From Actinostola sp. cb2023 (taxonomy: Eukaryota > Cnidaria > Anthozoa > Actiniaria > Actinostolidae): a stretch of 64,000 nucleotides of DNA. A program made the translations under genes and the position numbers. The stretch covers positions 1 to 64,000 of the forward strand of contig JAUJYZ010001273.1 in the NCBI GenBank assembly GCA_033675265.1, written 5' to 3'. Shown piece after piece: positions 22,916 through 34,849 of this stretch. How positions within the stretch are numbered: position 1 is the first letter of the stretch; every line of letters begins with the position of its first letter. The notes beneath the pieces are model-generated. The model did not search any database, was not told where the DNA came from, and was given only the letters and a program-made list of their open reading frames with translations.

Positions 22916-24177
22916 CTTTGAACTTAAAAGTACTATTTTTTACGGTGTTACAGTTTTCCTTTTACCTATCTTTATATCAATTTAATAAACCTTTTTTTTT
23001 CTTCTTGTGGCTATGATCTAGGCAAAAACGACGAAAATTCCTTCACTGATATATAGCTGAGAAGCGTATCTGCGAGAAATAGTACTAAAAGCATATAATA
23101 CTGCACATGGATCATGCAGTAATAACGAAATAACAGCCGAATATGAATTAAGATATCAAAATGCTAAAGACAACAAAACAACACACTGGCCATAAGGCCT
23201 ATTCAGCTGTTCGTATCTTAGTTTGATAGTCACATATCAATGATAAATTATTTGTAATATAAAATTTATCAAGTTATTACAATACAGCCCTTTGTGTTTA
23301 TGCGTCATTTTCAAAGAGTGTCGCTAACGAATTTCTATAGTTGCGGGGTGGGTATTTTAAAATTGTTTTGACTTGATCTGATCACGGCATATATGTTCCC
23401 ATCACGCACTCATCGCGGCACATGATGAGACAAAAGCGATTGACAGAAATTTTGATAGGGAAAGTTCAGTTTAGGACTGCATGTAGCTACTACTGTGAAG
23501 CCAGTAATAAAATGAATAGACAATGATCAAGAAGAGAAATGAAGGAAAGAAATTATGGAGAAAATAAATGTAACGTCAAAAGAAAATGATGTGATGTCGG
23601 TGTAACAAAAATAAAGACAAACGTTTGACTGATAAAGCGTGACTTTCAAGTGTTCACTAGTTTACACAAGGAAGCGCGATTAAAATTATGATATCGTTTA
23701 CACGATAATGATGATATCAACGGAAACTGGCGACTACGAAAAATGCCATTCAAATTTTAATCAACAAGAATATTTGGCAATCTTAACAATAATTTATCTG
23801 AGAGAACAGACTGATAAGACATATAATAGAAGTGTAACTATAAATAGGCAAACTATCCTTCTTCAGGTACAATATGTTGTGTGGAGAGTTCTAAAACTTT
23901 ACACTACGTGCAGGCCGGCGTAAAACGGAAATTTAAATGGCGTGCTGAGATACAGAAGATAAGAAAAAGATAATATAGTAAAATGATAGAATAACAAAAG
24001 AACATGCAATGGTGTACTACCATCTGAACCCAAACTGCGTTGCCATTCGCCATCTAACCTACATTCCTGCTTTGTGCAAGGTGCCAGAAGACCTCAAACC
24101 ATTTTTAACAACTAAGTACACAAAAGATTCAATGTTGTGACGTGACGCTTGTGACGTGACGCTATTTTATTTAAGTA

Positions 24178-24223
24178 TTTGGTTTCCTTTATATGGTTTC
24201 CTTTATATGGTTTCCTTTATAAA
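24178..24223. repeat. Three 15-bp repeats, GGTTTCCTTTATAT
   Basis: Three head-to-tail copies. Just upstream, GTGACGTGACGCT occurs twice (24137-24162). No gene in 22916-24413. Confidence 0.8.
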
Positions 24224-24513
24224 CGTTAGAGATATGCTTTGGCAGACCTCGTACAATTTGGTCACAGTTGACGAGTTAATTGCTTCTTTTTTTAGAGGAG
24301 ATGCCGATAACACCTTATATTAGTCTCCTTCGCAGCCGCCTGGGTGGTGGCTTAAAGGACCTCATTAATATAAAACAATAGAACGATGCAGTAACACAAT
24401 AGATTCGTTCTATTGTTTGGTCGGCCAAGGGCGGTTTGGGTTATGGAAACAAGCCTTTACTGAGGTCAAGTCACGTTACGCTTCCCGCGCACGCCCCAGC
24501 GTGACTCAAGGAG

Positions 24514-24592
24514 CAAGGATGGCACAGTTGGTTAGTGCTCGGCTTTCTGTGTGGAGGTCCCGAGTTCGATTCCCAGTGACCTCGCATCCTTG
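24514..24592 (+). mobile_element. tRNA-like sequence, probably a tRNA-derived SINE head
   Basis: CAAGGAT and ATCCTTG could pair as a 7-bp acceptor stem, GCAC and GTGC as a D stem. TGGCACAGTTGGTTAGTGC resembles an A box and GAGTTCGATTCCC a B box of RNA polymerase III. The T stem does not pair as in a working tRNA and no anticodon arm is clear, so this is a SINE or pseudo-tRNA. A spurious frame (24417-24623) reads AQLVSARLSVWRSRVRFPV, a peptide that recurs in mis-predicted proteins from such repeats. Confidence 0.6.
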
Positions 24593-25109
24593 TTTCGACT
24601 TCTTTCCATTTAGCTCTTTGTAGCTTTAAATACCCTTAATACGGAGCATTGATGGAAGGATGGCAGGGCCGTACACAGGGGCAGGGGAGGCAGTTGCCCC
24701 CCCCCCCCCCCCCCTAGCAGGGCGAAAAAGATACCAATAAGTACTGAGAACTGTACTATTTTTATTTCTTTTTTTGCTGTTAAATGTATGTACTGACCCC
24801 CCCTTGAATTTTGGGTTATGTACGTACACCTAGAAATCCGATGATATTTCATCCCTTGATTTGTGCTACTATTCGTGTAGAAACGTACGTAACACGAGAC
24901 ATATATTTGAAATCAAAAAGCTCTTCCTTTTAAGAAATGAGCCCAGAATTCTTTCGAAAGCACTCACGTTTTTGGCATTAATTTTAATTGTTCAGTTGAT
25001 GTAACATGCATAGGATAATAATTATATTATAATTATACTTGCATTGTATCATATATGTCATACTATGTCATAACATATAATACATATACTCTCTTACCGT
25101 TTAGAGAGT

Positions 25110-25316
25110 AGATTAGATCAAGTCCATGTTTTACAGTTTTTGAGTCCAGTCCATGTTTTACAGTTTTTGAGTCCAGTCCATGTTTTACAGTTTTTGAGTC
25201 CAGTCCATGTTTTACAGTTTTTGAGTCCAGTCCATGTTTTACAGTTTTTGAGTCCAGTCCATGTTTTACAGTTTTTGAGTCCAGTCCAGTCCAAGTCCAG
25301 TCCATGTTTTACAGTA
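25110..25316 (-). repeat. 27-bp minisatellite, right arm (inverted)
   Basis: The same 27-bp unit as at 22616-22837, but on the other strand, about seven copies, less diverged among themselves than from the left array. Confidence 0.9.
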
Positions 25317-25406
25317 TGCCGCGTCAGACTCATCTAGAACGTTATTGCATCATTTCAATCTAAATTTAGACGACAATACACTTAGATTTTTGCCCCTTGA
25401 CTTCCG

Positions 25407-25410
25407 GTGC

Positions 25411-25443
<33 letters not shown>

Positions 25444-26080
25444 GCTTTATTTAAGCAGGGAACACCTTCAGCAAGCTGTTCTCCCAGGTGTCCCTGACAT
25501 CAATAAATATACAATATACATCAATATAATACAAGACAAGATAAATATATACACAATAAATACAATACATATTAATGGATAATACTAATATAAAAACTAG
25601 ATTGAAACTATTAATTATTGCATGTTAAAATAGATTAGGATAAGTTCAATAGTTAATTAGTTATAATACTAATTCTCTGATTCGCTTCTTGAAGCTTGAT
25701 ATAGAATCAGAGTCTTGTATGTTTTTGGGAATTTTGTTCCATAAGGTAATGCCAGAGTACTTAAAGTGCGTTTCAGGTATTCCGTTCTCGGTTTATAGGT
25801 AAAATGAATTTGTCCTTGTTTCTAGTATTGTAACTGATGTAATTCTGAATGTCGTAAATAATTTGTGTCGAGTCCTTCCAGTTGGTTATTCAAGCATTTA
25901 TACATAAGAATGGCTTTGTAGTACTTTCTTCTATGCTGTAGTGTCGACCAATTGAGCTTAGCACGCACTAAGGCAGAAGGGGTGTAGCTGTCCGCTGAGA
26001 GGATGATTCTTCCAGCACGGTTTTGCAGCCTCTGTAGTCGTAGTGATGATGCCTCGCTACATCTCTCTTGTGGCCAGACT
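25407..26080 (-). mobile_element. 5'-truncated LINE (CR1/L2-like), reverse transcriptase tail
   Basis: On the minus strand, about 26070 down to 25660 reads LQRLQNRAGRIILSADSYTP, SALVRAKLNWSTLQHRRKYY and KAILMYKCLNNQLEGL, the typical C-terminal end of CR1/L2-type reverse transcriptase, with one in-frame stop. The 3' end is AATAAAGC followed by a (TTA)n tail at 25412-25441. The catalytic part is absent, so the copy is dead. Confidence 0.75.
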
Positions 26081-26127
26081 TTTTGTCTCCATCTTCCATT
26101 TTGCGACCGGTAACAAAAATAATAAAA

Positions 26128-26250
26128 ATAAAAATACGGTCTCGAATCTTAGACTCGTGCGCCGGCCTTCGGCCTGGGCACGAGTAATAAAAAAATACGG
26201 TCTCGAATCTTAGACTCGTGCGCTGGGCCCGAGTAATTAACGGCTGCAGT
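26128..26250. repeat. Duplicated 55-bp block
   Basis: AAATACGGTCTCGAATCTTA GACTCGTGCGC occurs at 26133 and 26194 with a GGGCACGAGTAAT-type tail each time. The region 26081-26910 otherwise shows no gene. Confidence 0.7.
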
Positions 26251-26911
26251 GACCTACCACAGAGAAGCCGTATCGTGGACTCGCTTCTAGCGACCACCCT
26301 ATTAGATAATTCATCAAGCAATTTCCTGATCTCATAATTTATGGCAATTTTTGAATTGGAAGACTTCCTTGCTTTGAATCGTATTAAAAACCGTTCTCTT
26401 GGTTGCTCTATTTGACCTGAATTTTGTGGAATAAGAAATGGTTGCAAAAAGAAAAAAGAAATTTCCGCTCTTTTTTATGATTCTTCCCGATCGTGTTGTG
26501 GTTGTATGTGCAGCTTCATCCTCGTCTCCTATCACAGCAAAGATAGTATATCGTTGCAGAGCCGTAGGAAATGGAAAATAAGTGGTGGGGAACATTTAGC
26601 GAGCGCCGTAGACGCGAGCCGCTAAATTTTTGAAATCTAGAGCCGGCTCAGAAATGCTATTTCCAGCGTTCTCCAAGAGCATCAGCTATTTGTGATTTAC
26701 GCGTATTGCTAATTACTTCCTACACTGTCTCGGCAAACCAATGCATATTGAAAAATGTGTGAGGCTTATATGCTGTTTTGCAATGAATACGCTTTCCCAT
26801 TTCCAAAGTGTGTTTTGAAATTCCCAGTCCCATTAGCAAAATCCCAGTCCCAGTGGTACAATCCATTTTCCCAGTGTAAAAAATGGCCAATCCCAGTTCC
26901 CATTTAATCAC

Positions 26912-27205
26912 AGGCAACCCAAGCTCAATACGGGGATTTATTGTATGGGGATTTAAAATATGCCGTATTTTATTTGGAAATCTGATTTAATTAAAGTTTG
27001 TCAACTTTACCTGTGTTGTATCATTCTGTTGATTTTTGACTCTTGTGTGCAGCTTGGGGGGAATTTTAATAGGGATTTCTTTAACAGAATGACACAACAG
27101 GTAAAGTTGACAAACGTTTATTAAATATTTCCAAATAAAATACGGCATATTTTAAATCCCCATACATTCCCTTACAAACGTATTGAGCTTGGGTTGCCTG
27201 TGATC
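26912..27205. mobile_element. Foldback MITE, about 290 bp
   Basis: The left half starts ATCACAGGCAACCCAAGCTC and the right half ends GAGCTTGGGTTGCCTGTGAT. Further pairs include AAAATATGCCGTATTTTATT and its mirror, and AACTTTACCTGTGTTGT and its mirror. The loop is about 60 bp. Confidence 0.8.
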
Positions 27206-27794
27206 CGCTGGTGGGTATTTGGTGGCAAACAGATTTACCACCTCTTCTAAGTCAAATTCAACGTTATTAATAGATGTGCATGGACAAGTTTGGCGCGCGG
27301 TTCGTTCACGCGGTGGAAAGAGAGTGTAGTCGGTTTTAGTTTGCCAGTGAAACCGGGCCCAGGTCAGTCCGGCAGGGTTCTCAGAAGATTTTTAAACAGG
27401 CAGCCCAAAACGGTTGTGTAATGGCAACATTATTGTGTAGAAGTTGATACACAAGGCCAATTTTTATGGCAGAACAGAGAGCTACTTTTGTCTTGATGGA
27501 TGATGGCACTCGACCACTGCTTGTCAAATGGATAGTGCCTGTTTTTCTGCTGCTTTTCAGCTATTGTTTTATAGTAAAGTTATTCTGTAGTTATGCCTGT
27601 ATAGAATTACATGTATAGCCGGTCTTCCAACAATAAACATTGTGTAAGTTGTTTTTAGAGGTGATTTATTATTACTTTTTTTGTTTGTCATTGTGTCCTA
27701 GTCTCTTTCCCGCCAAAATTTTGCCACAGGAAGCCCATTTTTTTAGATTTTTCCGAATAAAGAGTTTTCTGCGGAGGAAGGTACAATCGTTGAC
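27206..27794. other. No recognisable feature
   Basis: Unique-looking sequence. The frames seen (for example 27640-27879) run into the following minisatellite and have no recognisable domain. Confidence 0.5.
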
Positions 27795-28015
27795 AAAATG
27801 GTTGGCTGGTGGGATAAAGTCCGTTGGTGGGGAAAAGTCCGTTGATGGGATCCGTTGGTGGGATAAAGTCCGTTGGTGAGGAAAAGTGCGTTGGTGGGAT
27901 AAAGTCCGTTGGTGAGGAAAAGTCCGTTGATGGGATCCGTTGGCATGGTGGGATAAAGACCGTTGGTGGGAAAAAGTCCGTTGGTGGGATAAAGTCCGTT
28001 GGTGAGGCGTTGGTG
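27795..28015. repeat. Minisatellite of GGTGGGATAAAGTCCGTT units
   Basis: About 11 copies of an 18-22-bp unit alternating GGTGGGATAAAGTCCGTT and GGTGAGGAAAAGTCCGTT. Confidence 0.88.
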
Positions 28016-28229
28016 TCCGAAGTTGGGGACTATGCCCCTAAGCTAACACTAATTAGAGTCCCCTCCGAGGACGTCAGATTTGTCCAAACTCGACCAAATT
28101 CATACACCATGTACCCCAAGTCGCTCTGAACACAAAGTGTTTATTTGTTTACTTATTTTATATTCTTCCTGTTCCTCTGAGGCAAATCTGAAGCTTTGAT
28201 CCAACGGCTAAGCGGTTACAATAAATCCT

Positions 28230-28450
28230 ATCCTATCTATTCTATTCTGTTCTGTTCTGTTCTGTTCTGTTCTGTTCTGTTCTGTTCTGTTCTGTTCTGT
28301 TCTGTTCTGTTCTATATTCTATTCTATCCTATCCTATCCTTTCCTATCCTATTCTATCAGGGCTCCTGATTCTATTCTATTCTGTTCTGTTCTATATTCT
28401 AATGCATTGCATTCCATTTTATTCCCATTCTGTTCCGTTCTGTGCTGATC
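28230..28450. repeat. TTCTG pentanucleotide microsatellite
   Basis: A pure (GTTCT)n run of about 14 units at 28246-28312, followed by degenerate TATCC and TTCTA variants to about 28450. Confidence 0.95.
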
Positions 28451-28460
28451 TGTGCTGCAT

Positions 28461-29655
28461 TCTATTGTATTCTCCTGATTCTAATATACCACAGCACTAA
28501 ACTTGGTTGGGTTTCCTGTGCTACGCATGTCGCGGAAGATTGATGCGAGGTGACGCTATGCATTTTGGGAAGTTAAAAACGTGCGAAGACGAACTGAAGA
28601 CAGAACGAAGTGGTTGACGTGAAAAAAGTTGATGTTTGATGGATGATGTACTGTACCACCGAATAGGAGACTGCTAGATTTACTCTGCAATGCAGGTCAG
28701 TAAATATCACTAAGTGCATTTGTCTTGTTTTTGTACCGTGATGACATTATTTTGAGGCGTAAAAGGTCATTCGCTCCAAGCAGTTCGACCGAGAAACGAG
28801 TTACAAAATGGCGCCAAAGAAAATCATGTTTTGTCGTTTTGTCGACGTTTCTAAGCTTTCATTATGCTTTTGCATAAGATATGTTGTTACATTTTAGGAA
28901 ATAATGCTGTCCGTACACTTGATTTTCCATTTGTAAGTCCGTGAATAGTCCCGACGTACAAACAATGTAGTCAATCGATAAAAATCACACTTTTTTTTTC
29001 TTTATCGATTGACGTGATTTATGGCTTTTTATCGATTTTAATACGTGGTTTATCAATTATTCTAGACTGCAAACCGCGCCTACTTCTTCGCGAAACTCCT
29101 TCAAGAAGAGTTGAAGTTCGTTAACGATAAAATTCACTTGATTTTTATTGATTTGTATCGATGTCGATTTTTACATCCGATTATCGGAATCGGTCCCGAT
29201 TCCGATTCCGATAAGAATATTTTCAAGGCTGTGAGGGACTCTTAGCATTTGTTCCGATTCCGATAAAAATATTTCCGATCACTGTTATCAGTGTGATCAG
29301 TACGACTGGTCGTCTCTTCTTCCGATTTCATCGGTATTGCCCCGGTTCATTCGTATCGGTCTCGTGTCTTTTTCGTATCTTCGAATTGCTCCAGTTCTGA
29401 TGGACTTAAAAATATAGTTTTTGCCCAATTTCAATTGGTTCTCAAGTTTATTTTGTCGCGTTTGCTGTACGTGATTGGGATTGCCGGAGTAAAACAGTTT
29501 CCGCAGTAGATCATTATATGAGACACCAAAATCAGCCAAAATCACGATTCAGAAATCGTAACTTGCAGATAAAAGTCTGTAGCATTCACACATACTAAGT
29601 AGCGTTTCAGGACGACAAAGGAAACAAGTAGTTACATACTTCGATTACACATGCC
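28461..29655. other. Non-coding; block of GATTCCGAT motifs
   Basis: No gene recognised. GATTCCGAT/ATCGGAATC motifs cluster at 29160-29275 and again at 31140-31345. TATCGATT-type inverted pieces occur at 28972-29045. Confidence 0.5.
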
Positions 29656-30153
29656 GGGCTGCATTCGCACTGGGACTTTCTTCTCGATTAAAGCCAGTCA
29701 TGTTTGCTTAAGCGTTCACACACGAAGTTGAATACCACAAACTATTGCCGGCAAAGAGCTAAACTTCAAAGAAAAAGCCAATGTTTACTTAGACGTTTCC
29801 CCTGTTCCCAACTAGGGTTGTAGCCGTACCACAACACGAGCAACCAATCAAATGAGTTCTTGAGTTAATTATTGAATTAACTAAGCGTGTGAATTTGGCG
29901 CTAATGGTACGGAGTTCTTCTTGTCTCTTGTTGAAGATTCTAGCGAGTAATTCATGGCGAATAATAATATCGTTTAGCTTCAAGTATTTGGCTTTCGCTA
30001 CGTCTTCAGCCATTTTTTTCAACTTGGCGCGTGATTGAATTCCCGACAATGATAGGAGTGACGACAGCAATGTGACAGCTCAGCTCGGTAACTTATCGCG
30101 TGTGTGTAAACGTCAAGATTCTAGATCGAAAAGTCCCAGTGTGAACGCAGCCA
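29656..30153. mobile_element. About 500-bp TIR element
   Basis: GGCTGCATTCGCACTGGGAC at the left and GTCCCAGTGTGAACGCAGCC at the right are inverted copies of about 24-30 bp. The superfamily is not certain, because no clear target duplication is seen. A minus-strand frame at 29789-30070 covers most of the interior. Confidence 0.7.
29789..30070 (-). CDS. 93-codon frame inside a TIR element, unidentified
   Basis: The frame reads MLSSLLSLSGIQSRAKLKKM, then a lysine/arginine-rich helical stretch (AKAKYLKLNDIIIRHELLAR, FNKRQEELRTISAKFTRLVN). I do not recognise a domain. It could be a captured exon or chance; the predicted helices and length in a 500-bp element make it worth noting. Confidence 0.25.
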   Translation of the reverse strand: MLSSLLSLSGIQSRAKLKKMAEDVAKAKYLKLNDIIIRHELLARIFNKRQEELRTISAKFTRLVNSIINSRTHLIGCSCCGTATTLVGNRGNV

Positions 30154-31383
30154 TTTATAACGGCATAGACCACAAAAACTAATTTGTAGTAATTTGTTTT
30201 CTTGATTTGAAGTATATAACTACAGAATACCCTGCAAGCTCTTGAGAACGACGCAAAATAGAGAATAGTGATGAGAGTTACTAGAAACTTTCAGATTTGC
30301 TCGACGTTTTGTGTACGAAATTGTGTCACGCTCTGACCTAACGCTGTTTTCTCAGGCTAGAAAAGTCGTGGAATTCAACAAATTTGTGCCAAATTAAATG
30401 ATTTTAGTTTTATACATGTTCAGAAGTTCTATTTATAGTGAAATCAAGTGATGTATATCAACTTTAAGCTTGAATTTATTTGAAATTCTGTCGGCCATGC
30501 ATGAGTGGTGATGGTGTCACTCACCACCAAAATGGCGCCAAATATTTGGAAACTTCGTTAGCCAGTAACGCGGTAAAGAAATGCTCTAGTGCTCCAAATG
30601 TCGACCCAGAGGTGTTATTTTGATAGCTCTACGAGCTCATAAGCATTATATTTTACTGGTAAAGGAAATGATATTTCGAGATTTCATAACAGCCAATGCA
30701 CGTGCAGTTGATATCGAAGATGCTGTTGTGTGTCAATTTAATATAATGGACACTGTTTTGTGTTTTCAAAGGCGACAACGAATCCGGCGACAAAATAATA
30801 ATGGTACAAGCTAAGGTTTTGCTCGTATCAGTTCTCCGATTCTTCCCTGTAATTCATTCTGTTTCAAAATAATTATGTACAGAGTCTACTTCATTTATGA
30901 CAAGCCGTCGCAGCGTACTACAAACGTAGATCGAACTCAGCTCTCGCTTTTATACATACAAAATATGTAATTCTATAAATTCTATGCAATGCAAAAGTGC
31001 AAATAAAGTACATTCATTCACTCGTTACTTTACATCAATCAGATGAAAGTGTAGAATCTACAAATGTCTTTCATTGATACATCAACATTCAACCATCAGC
31101 CCGGTCAGGTAGTGTTCGACTTTTTTAAATTTTCCGAACCAAAGGAAGGTTTCGGATTCTCTACCGATAAAATCGGGCGGACTTCAGGTTATCATCGGAA
31201 CGGATTTATTTCCGATTGATCGGAATCCAATTCTTTCGGTACCGATTCCGATTCTATCAATTCCGATACAATCGGGTGGAATTCGGAACGGATTTTTTTC
31301 CGATTGATCGGCATCGGAAGAACCCGATTCCGATATTTGGACGCGTTCCCTTAGGCCGTTACAGTACTCGTTTATCGTTTCAT
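30154..31383. other. No gene recognised
   Basis: Unique-looking, AT-rich sequence ending in a second cluster of ATCGG/GATTCCGAT motifs (31140-31345). It may pair with the cluster at 29160-29275 as the ends of a larger element, but I could not define boundaries. Confidence 0.4.
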
Positions 31384-31485
31384 TGAACAATCTTAAGCAA
31401 CTCTCTAACTGCGAGAAGTTCGACTGATTTGTAGTCAGATAAACTTCTTGCAGTTAGAGATTCGTTTCTGATTGTTCAATAGACA
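31384..31485. repeat. Hairpin, about 40-bp arms
   Basis: TTGAACAATC and CTCTAACTGCGAGAAGTT at the left are mirrored by AACTTCTTGCAGTTAGAG and GATTGTTCAA at the right. Confidence 0.75.
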
Positions 31486-31907
31486 CTATTTTTAGACGAT
31501 TTCTGGGTGCCCACTGTTTGATTCACACTTTAATATTTCCTAACATGGTTTATAATTCTTACCTCTGCAGATATGATGCTTTCTTTCTTATTCCAACCAA
31601 ATACACAGCTTGGTCATTGATAATTTTTGAACAAAAAAGGTTGGTTTTATACTAATAATACTAAATACAAGTTTTAATTTTACTAAATACAATATAATTT
31701 AAATTTAAATTTAAATTTTAAATTTAAAAATTTAAAAATTTTAATTTTAATTTACTGAGCCATGGCTCTTTCTAAGTGAAACATGTCCTTTATTGTATTT
31801 TATGGTATCAAAGATGCAGGATGCATGGCTAGATGGGCCACTGCAGCATTCTATAAAAGGACATAAAGTCCTCTTTACATTACAGTACACCAATTTATTA
31901 GTCCAAC

Positions 31908-32823
31908 CACAGGGAGCCCAAGCTTACTATCAGTGTACATTCACATGTGACTCTGAAATGTGCAAATAAATGTTGTTATATCATGTTTAAAATCCTCTCT
32001 GACTTGCATGGAGTTGTTATTTGAGTTAAACTTGATTGTTTTCTTTTTTACTTACCTTTCTCTCCCTATACATAGTAAAGGGTGGAAACCGAGACCAACA
32101 TTGAAGCCAACAGGCCCAACAAAATGTCCCATTTCACCAACAAATATACTTCCAATCACGTTCAGATCCACACAGCTCACGGCCAGACAATGCACTTACA
32201 CGGCACTGCACAGAAAACGATGAAAAGTGAAGTGATTGTAATAAACACATAGAGGGCAATCGTTTATAACCAAACGTATTTCCACCGGGAGGTCCTGTGG
32301 TAATTTTGAACGAAATCAAATTATTCCCCGTCAACAGGACCTCCGGTGGAAATACTTTTGGTGCTGGGTCCCAGTACTGTCTGCGCAGATCGGCCAGATT
32401 GTGTGTTAGTGGCATCCAAAATGCAAGTTATAAACAATTGCTCTCAATGTTTTTATTACAATCACTTCACTTTTCATCGTTTTCTGTGCAGTGCCGTGTA
32501 AGTGCATTTTTTTGGTCGTGAGCTGTGTGGATCTGAACGTGATTGGAAGTATATTTGTTGGTGAAATGGGACATTTTGTTGGGCCTGTTGGCTTCGATGT
32601 TGGTCTCGGTTTCCACCCTTTGCTATGTATAGGGAGAGAAAGGTAAGTAAAAAAAGAAAACAATCAAATTTAACTCAAATAACAACTCCAGGCAACTCAG
32701 AGAGGATTTTAAAAATAAGATATAACAACAACAAGTACTTTTGATGAAACTTATGACATTTTATTTGCACATTTCAAAGTCACATGTGAATGTACACTGA
32801 TGGTAAGCTTGGGCTCCCTGTGG
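31908..32823. mobile_element. Snapback element with about 400-bp arms
   Basis: Arms about 31908-32270 and 32420-32823 are inverted copies (about 90% or better by eye). CACAGGGAGCCCAAGCTTAC at the left tip is answered by GTAAGCTTGGGCTCCCTGTG at the right. The 150-bp centre is itself palindromic (GTATTTCCACCGGGAGGTCC and GGACCTCCGGTGGAAATAC). Both arms give the same frame, FTYLSLPIHSKGWKPRP, which shows duplication, not a gene. Confidence 0.85.
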
Positions 32824-33068
32824 TCCAACTGTGACTGTGCACAAACAAATTATTTTTTTGAAATGTCAAACTAAACTCAGAGTACATGCCAACTAAACAC
32901 TTTTTAATTAGTTATACCTCGATATTACTCAATTTTTTTTTGTGGTATATATAGATGACAAACAGTGGTCCTCCGACAAATGTGGGACAATGTCAAAGCC
33001 AAAACACTATGCATGACCACTATTTCTGTGCAAAACCATCAGATTATAATGCAAATGGGATATTTTTA

Positions 33069-33146
33069 TTTTTATTGTAAAGCGCTATTCGATAAATTAG
33101 AAATAGCGCTATATAAACTGATTATTATTATTATTATTATTATATT
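33069..33146 (+). mobile_element. LINE 3' tail with (TTA)n
   Basis: TTGTAAAGCGCTATTCG, AGAAATAGCGCTATATAAAC and (TTA)n form a recurrent LINE 3' end. The same end appears reversed at 52352-52436. Confidence 0.6.
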
Positions 33147-34599
33147 TACAAATGGTATTATCAAAGCTGGTGTCCATAGGCTTTGGATTTTTCCAATATT
33201 ATGACCAGTGGTGGTAAGTCATCATTAATTTCATGGTCTTTGGCGGATATACAATGTGCTTCATATACAATAGCTCAGAAGAGAAATGTGTTAACGAAAG
33301 TGAAGGCTCAACACGTTCATACTGACTAACAAGTGAATATTTGGCACGATTGTCTACCTCTATATACCAGCCATTTACAGGAAGGATGATGAACATTCAG
33401 TGGACATTGTGCTAGAAAATAAACAACGAATAGCTGGTCTTCCACACATCTATTTTATGTTCTACTAGAAAGAGAAGCACAAGCTTATATTTACAGTCAT
33501 TTATTGGAGTTGAAGCCATAGAAGTTGCTACTACGATGAATGGAAAATACTTGAATACTTTGTATAAACATCGCATTGACTGATCTATGCTTTGCTAAAA
33601 TCCCTTTACTCTGCATAGTTTACTGTGCATATTGATTGTATATTTATTTCATTGTTAAGCACTTTTGGGTTTCTCAGAAAAAAAGCGCTACCTTATTCGT
33701 ACCTAATTTTGCGCATACTTAATTTCGTGATTTTGTAAAGACAACATTTTGCGAGGCTCTATTTTCGTGAATTCGATAAGAGAAAATGATAAAAGAGCAT
33801 TAAGTTTCGCGAAAGCTATTTTGAAACACAGGAAGCCCAAACATATAAGTAAACTTACAAAGTGAAATAAGGTATTTTTACTCGTTGTGGTGCAACAAGT
33901 GAATTCATATTCGATCTTCTCTCATTTTTATAACATAGAGAGTTTGAAATTTCTTTTGAATGTGAAACTTATGATCTATTTTTATAATTATGATCCTGTA
34001 ATTTGCCATTTTCAAACTCTTGAAAAGTTCAACAAACCGACATATGTCGAATATTATACTACTGCCTTCTTTATATATTATCAACTGTTACAACTTGCCA
34101 GCATTTACTTACAAGTCCATGAGTTGGCCACAAGGTGCCTTTGTCTCATTGCTTTTCTATGCAACCCGTTAATTTGCCTTTCCGAAAAAACGGTGTATGT
34201 CTTGGTCTAAAACCTCATTAATAATTCATGAGCAATTGATCCAACCCAGGTTGGTTGAATCTGTCACATGCATGGATTTATAAACCCTGAGATAGACACT
34301 GATAAAACATCAGTGATGCAGACCTAATGTTTTATCAATCAGTTCTTTATCAGTGATAAAGTGATTACAGTCTCCATGGTTATGATTTCTATTGTATTTT
34401 CCTAATTAATTATTCATGAATTCGATAGGTTGAATCAGCTTGTGTCACATTTATTGAAATGCCTCAAACATTACAGCATACTTTTCAATTTCTGTTGGAA
34501 GCTTACCATAAGGAAGAACATCATGCAAGCTCAGAACAAGGGCTAATTAGGGTTCTGGTTCAACCCCCAGATTGTTCAGCTTCACCTTGCTGCTGGGTT

Positions 34600-34830
34600 T
34601 GCACCAGTGGTCCGAACATATGTTTCCGCAGTGTTTGTACTAGGGGACCTCTGAGGTGAGGTAAAGCTCTGTAAGTCCAAACGTATGTTTCTGTAGTGTT
34701 CGTACTAGGGGACCTCTGGCGTGAGGTATAGTTCCGTAAGTGCAAACGTATGTTTCCGTAGTGTTTGTACTAGGAGACCTCTGCCATGGAGTAAGCTCCA
34801 TAAGTCCGAATATATGTTTCCATAGTGTTC
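34600..34830. repeat. About 70-bp minisatellite, left block
   Basis: Units contain GTATGTTTCCGTAGTGTTCG and ACTAGGGGACCTCTGGCGTG. The same family resumes at 36040-37060 after interruption by a different minisatellite. Confidence 0.88.
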
Positions 34831-34849
34831 GTAGTTCGTAGTATGAGTG

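Larger units (their letters stand above)
22605..25320. mobile_element. Foldback-like element with minisatellite arms
   Basis: The left arm (about 22605-22837) and right arm (about 25110-25320) are inverted. Both start CGGCATACTGTAAAACATGG and run through the same irregular GGACTTGGACTGGACTGGAC first unit into a 27-bp repeat. The interior of about 2.3 kb has no recognisable transposase, but holds a hammerhead-like motif, short tandem repeats and a tRNA-like sequence. It could be one element or two inverted copies of one repeat. Confidence 0.6.

Noticed and set aside
24514..24592. Functional tRNA gene
   Set aside because: The acceptor and D stems can pair but the T stem does not, and no proper anticodon arm can be drawn.
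24417..24623. 68-codon protein with AQLVSARLSVWRSRVRFPV
   Set aside because: This peptide arises by translating tRNA-derived repeat sequence and is not a real protein.
22621..25337. ORFs with KTWTGLK / MDWTGLDSK repeats
   Set aside because: Translations of the 27-bp minisatellite in several frames and on both strands.
32134..32663. Pair of ORFs with FTYLSLPIHSKGWKPRP on opposite strands
   Set aside because: They are the two arms of a snapback element; each is the mirror of the other.
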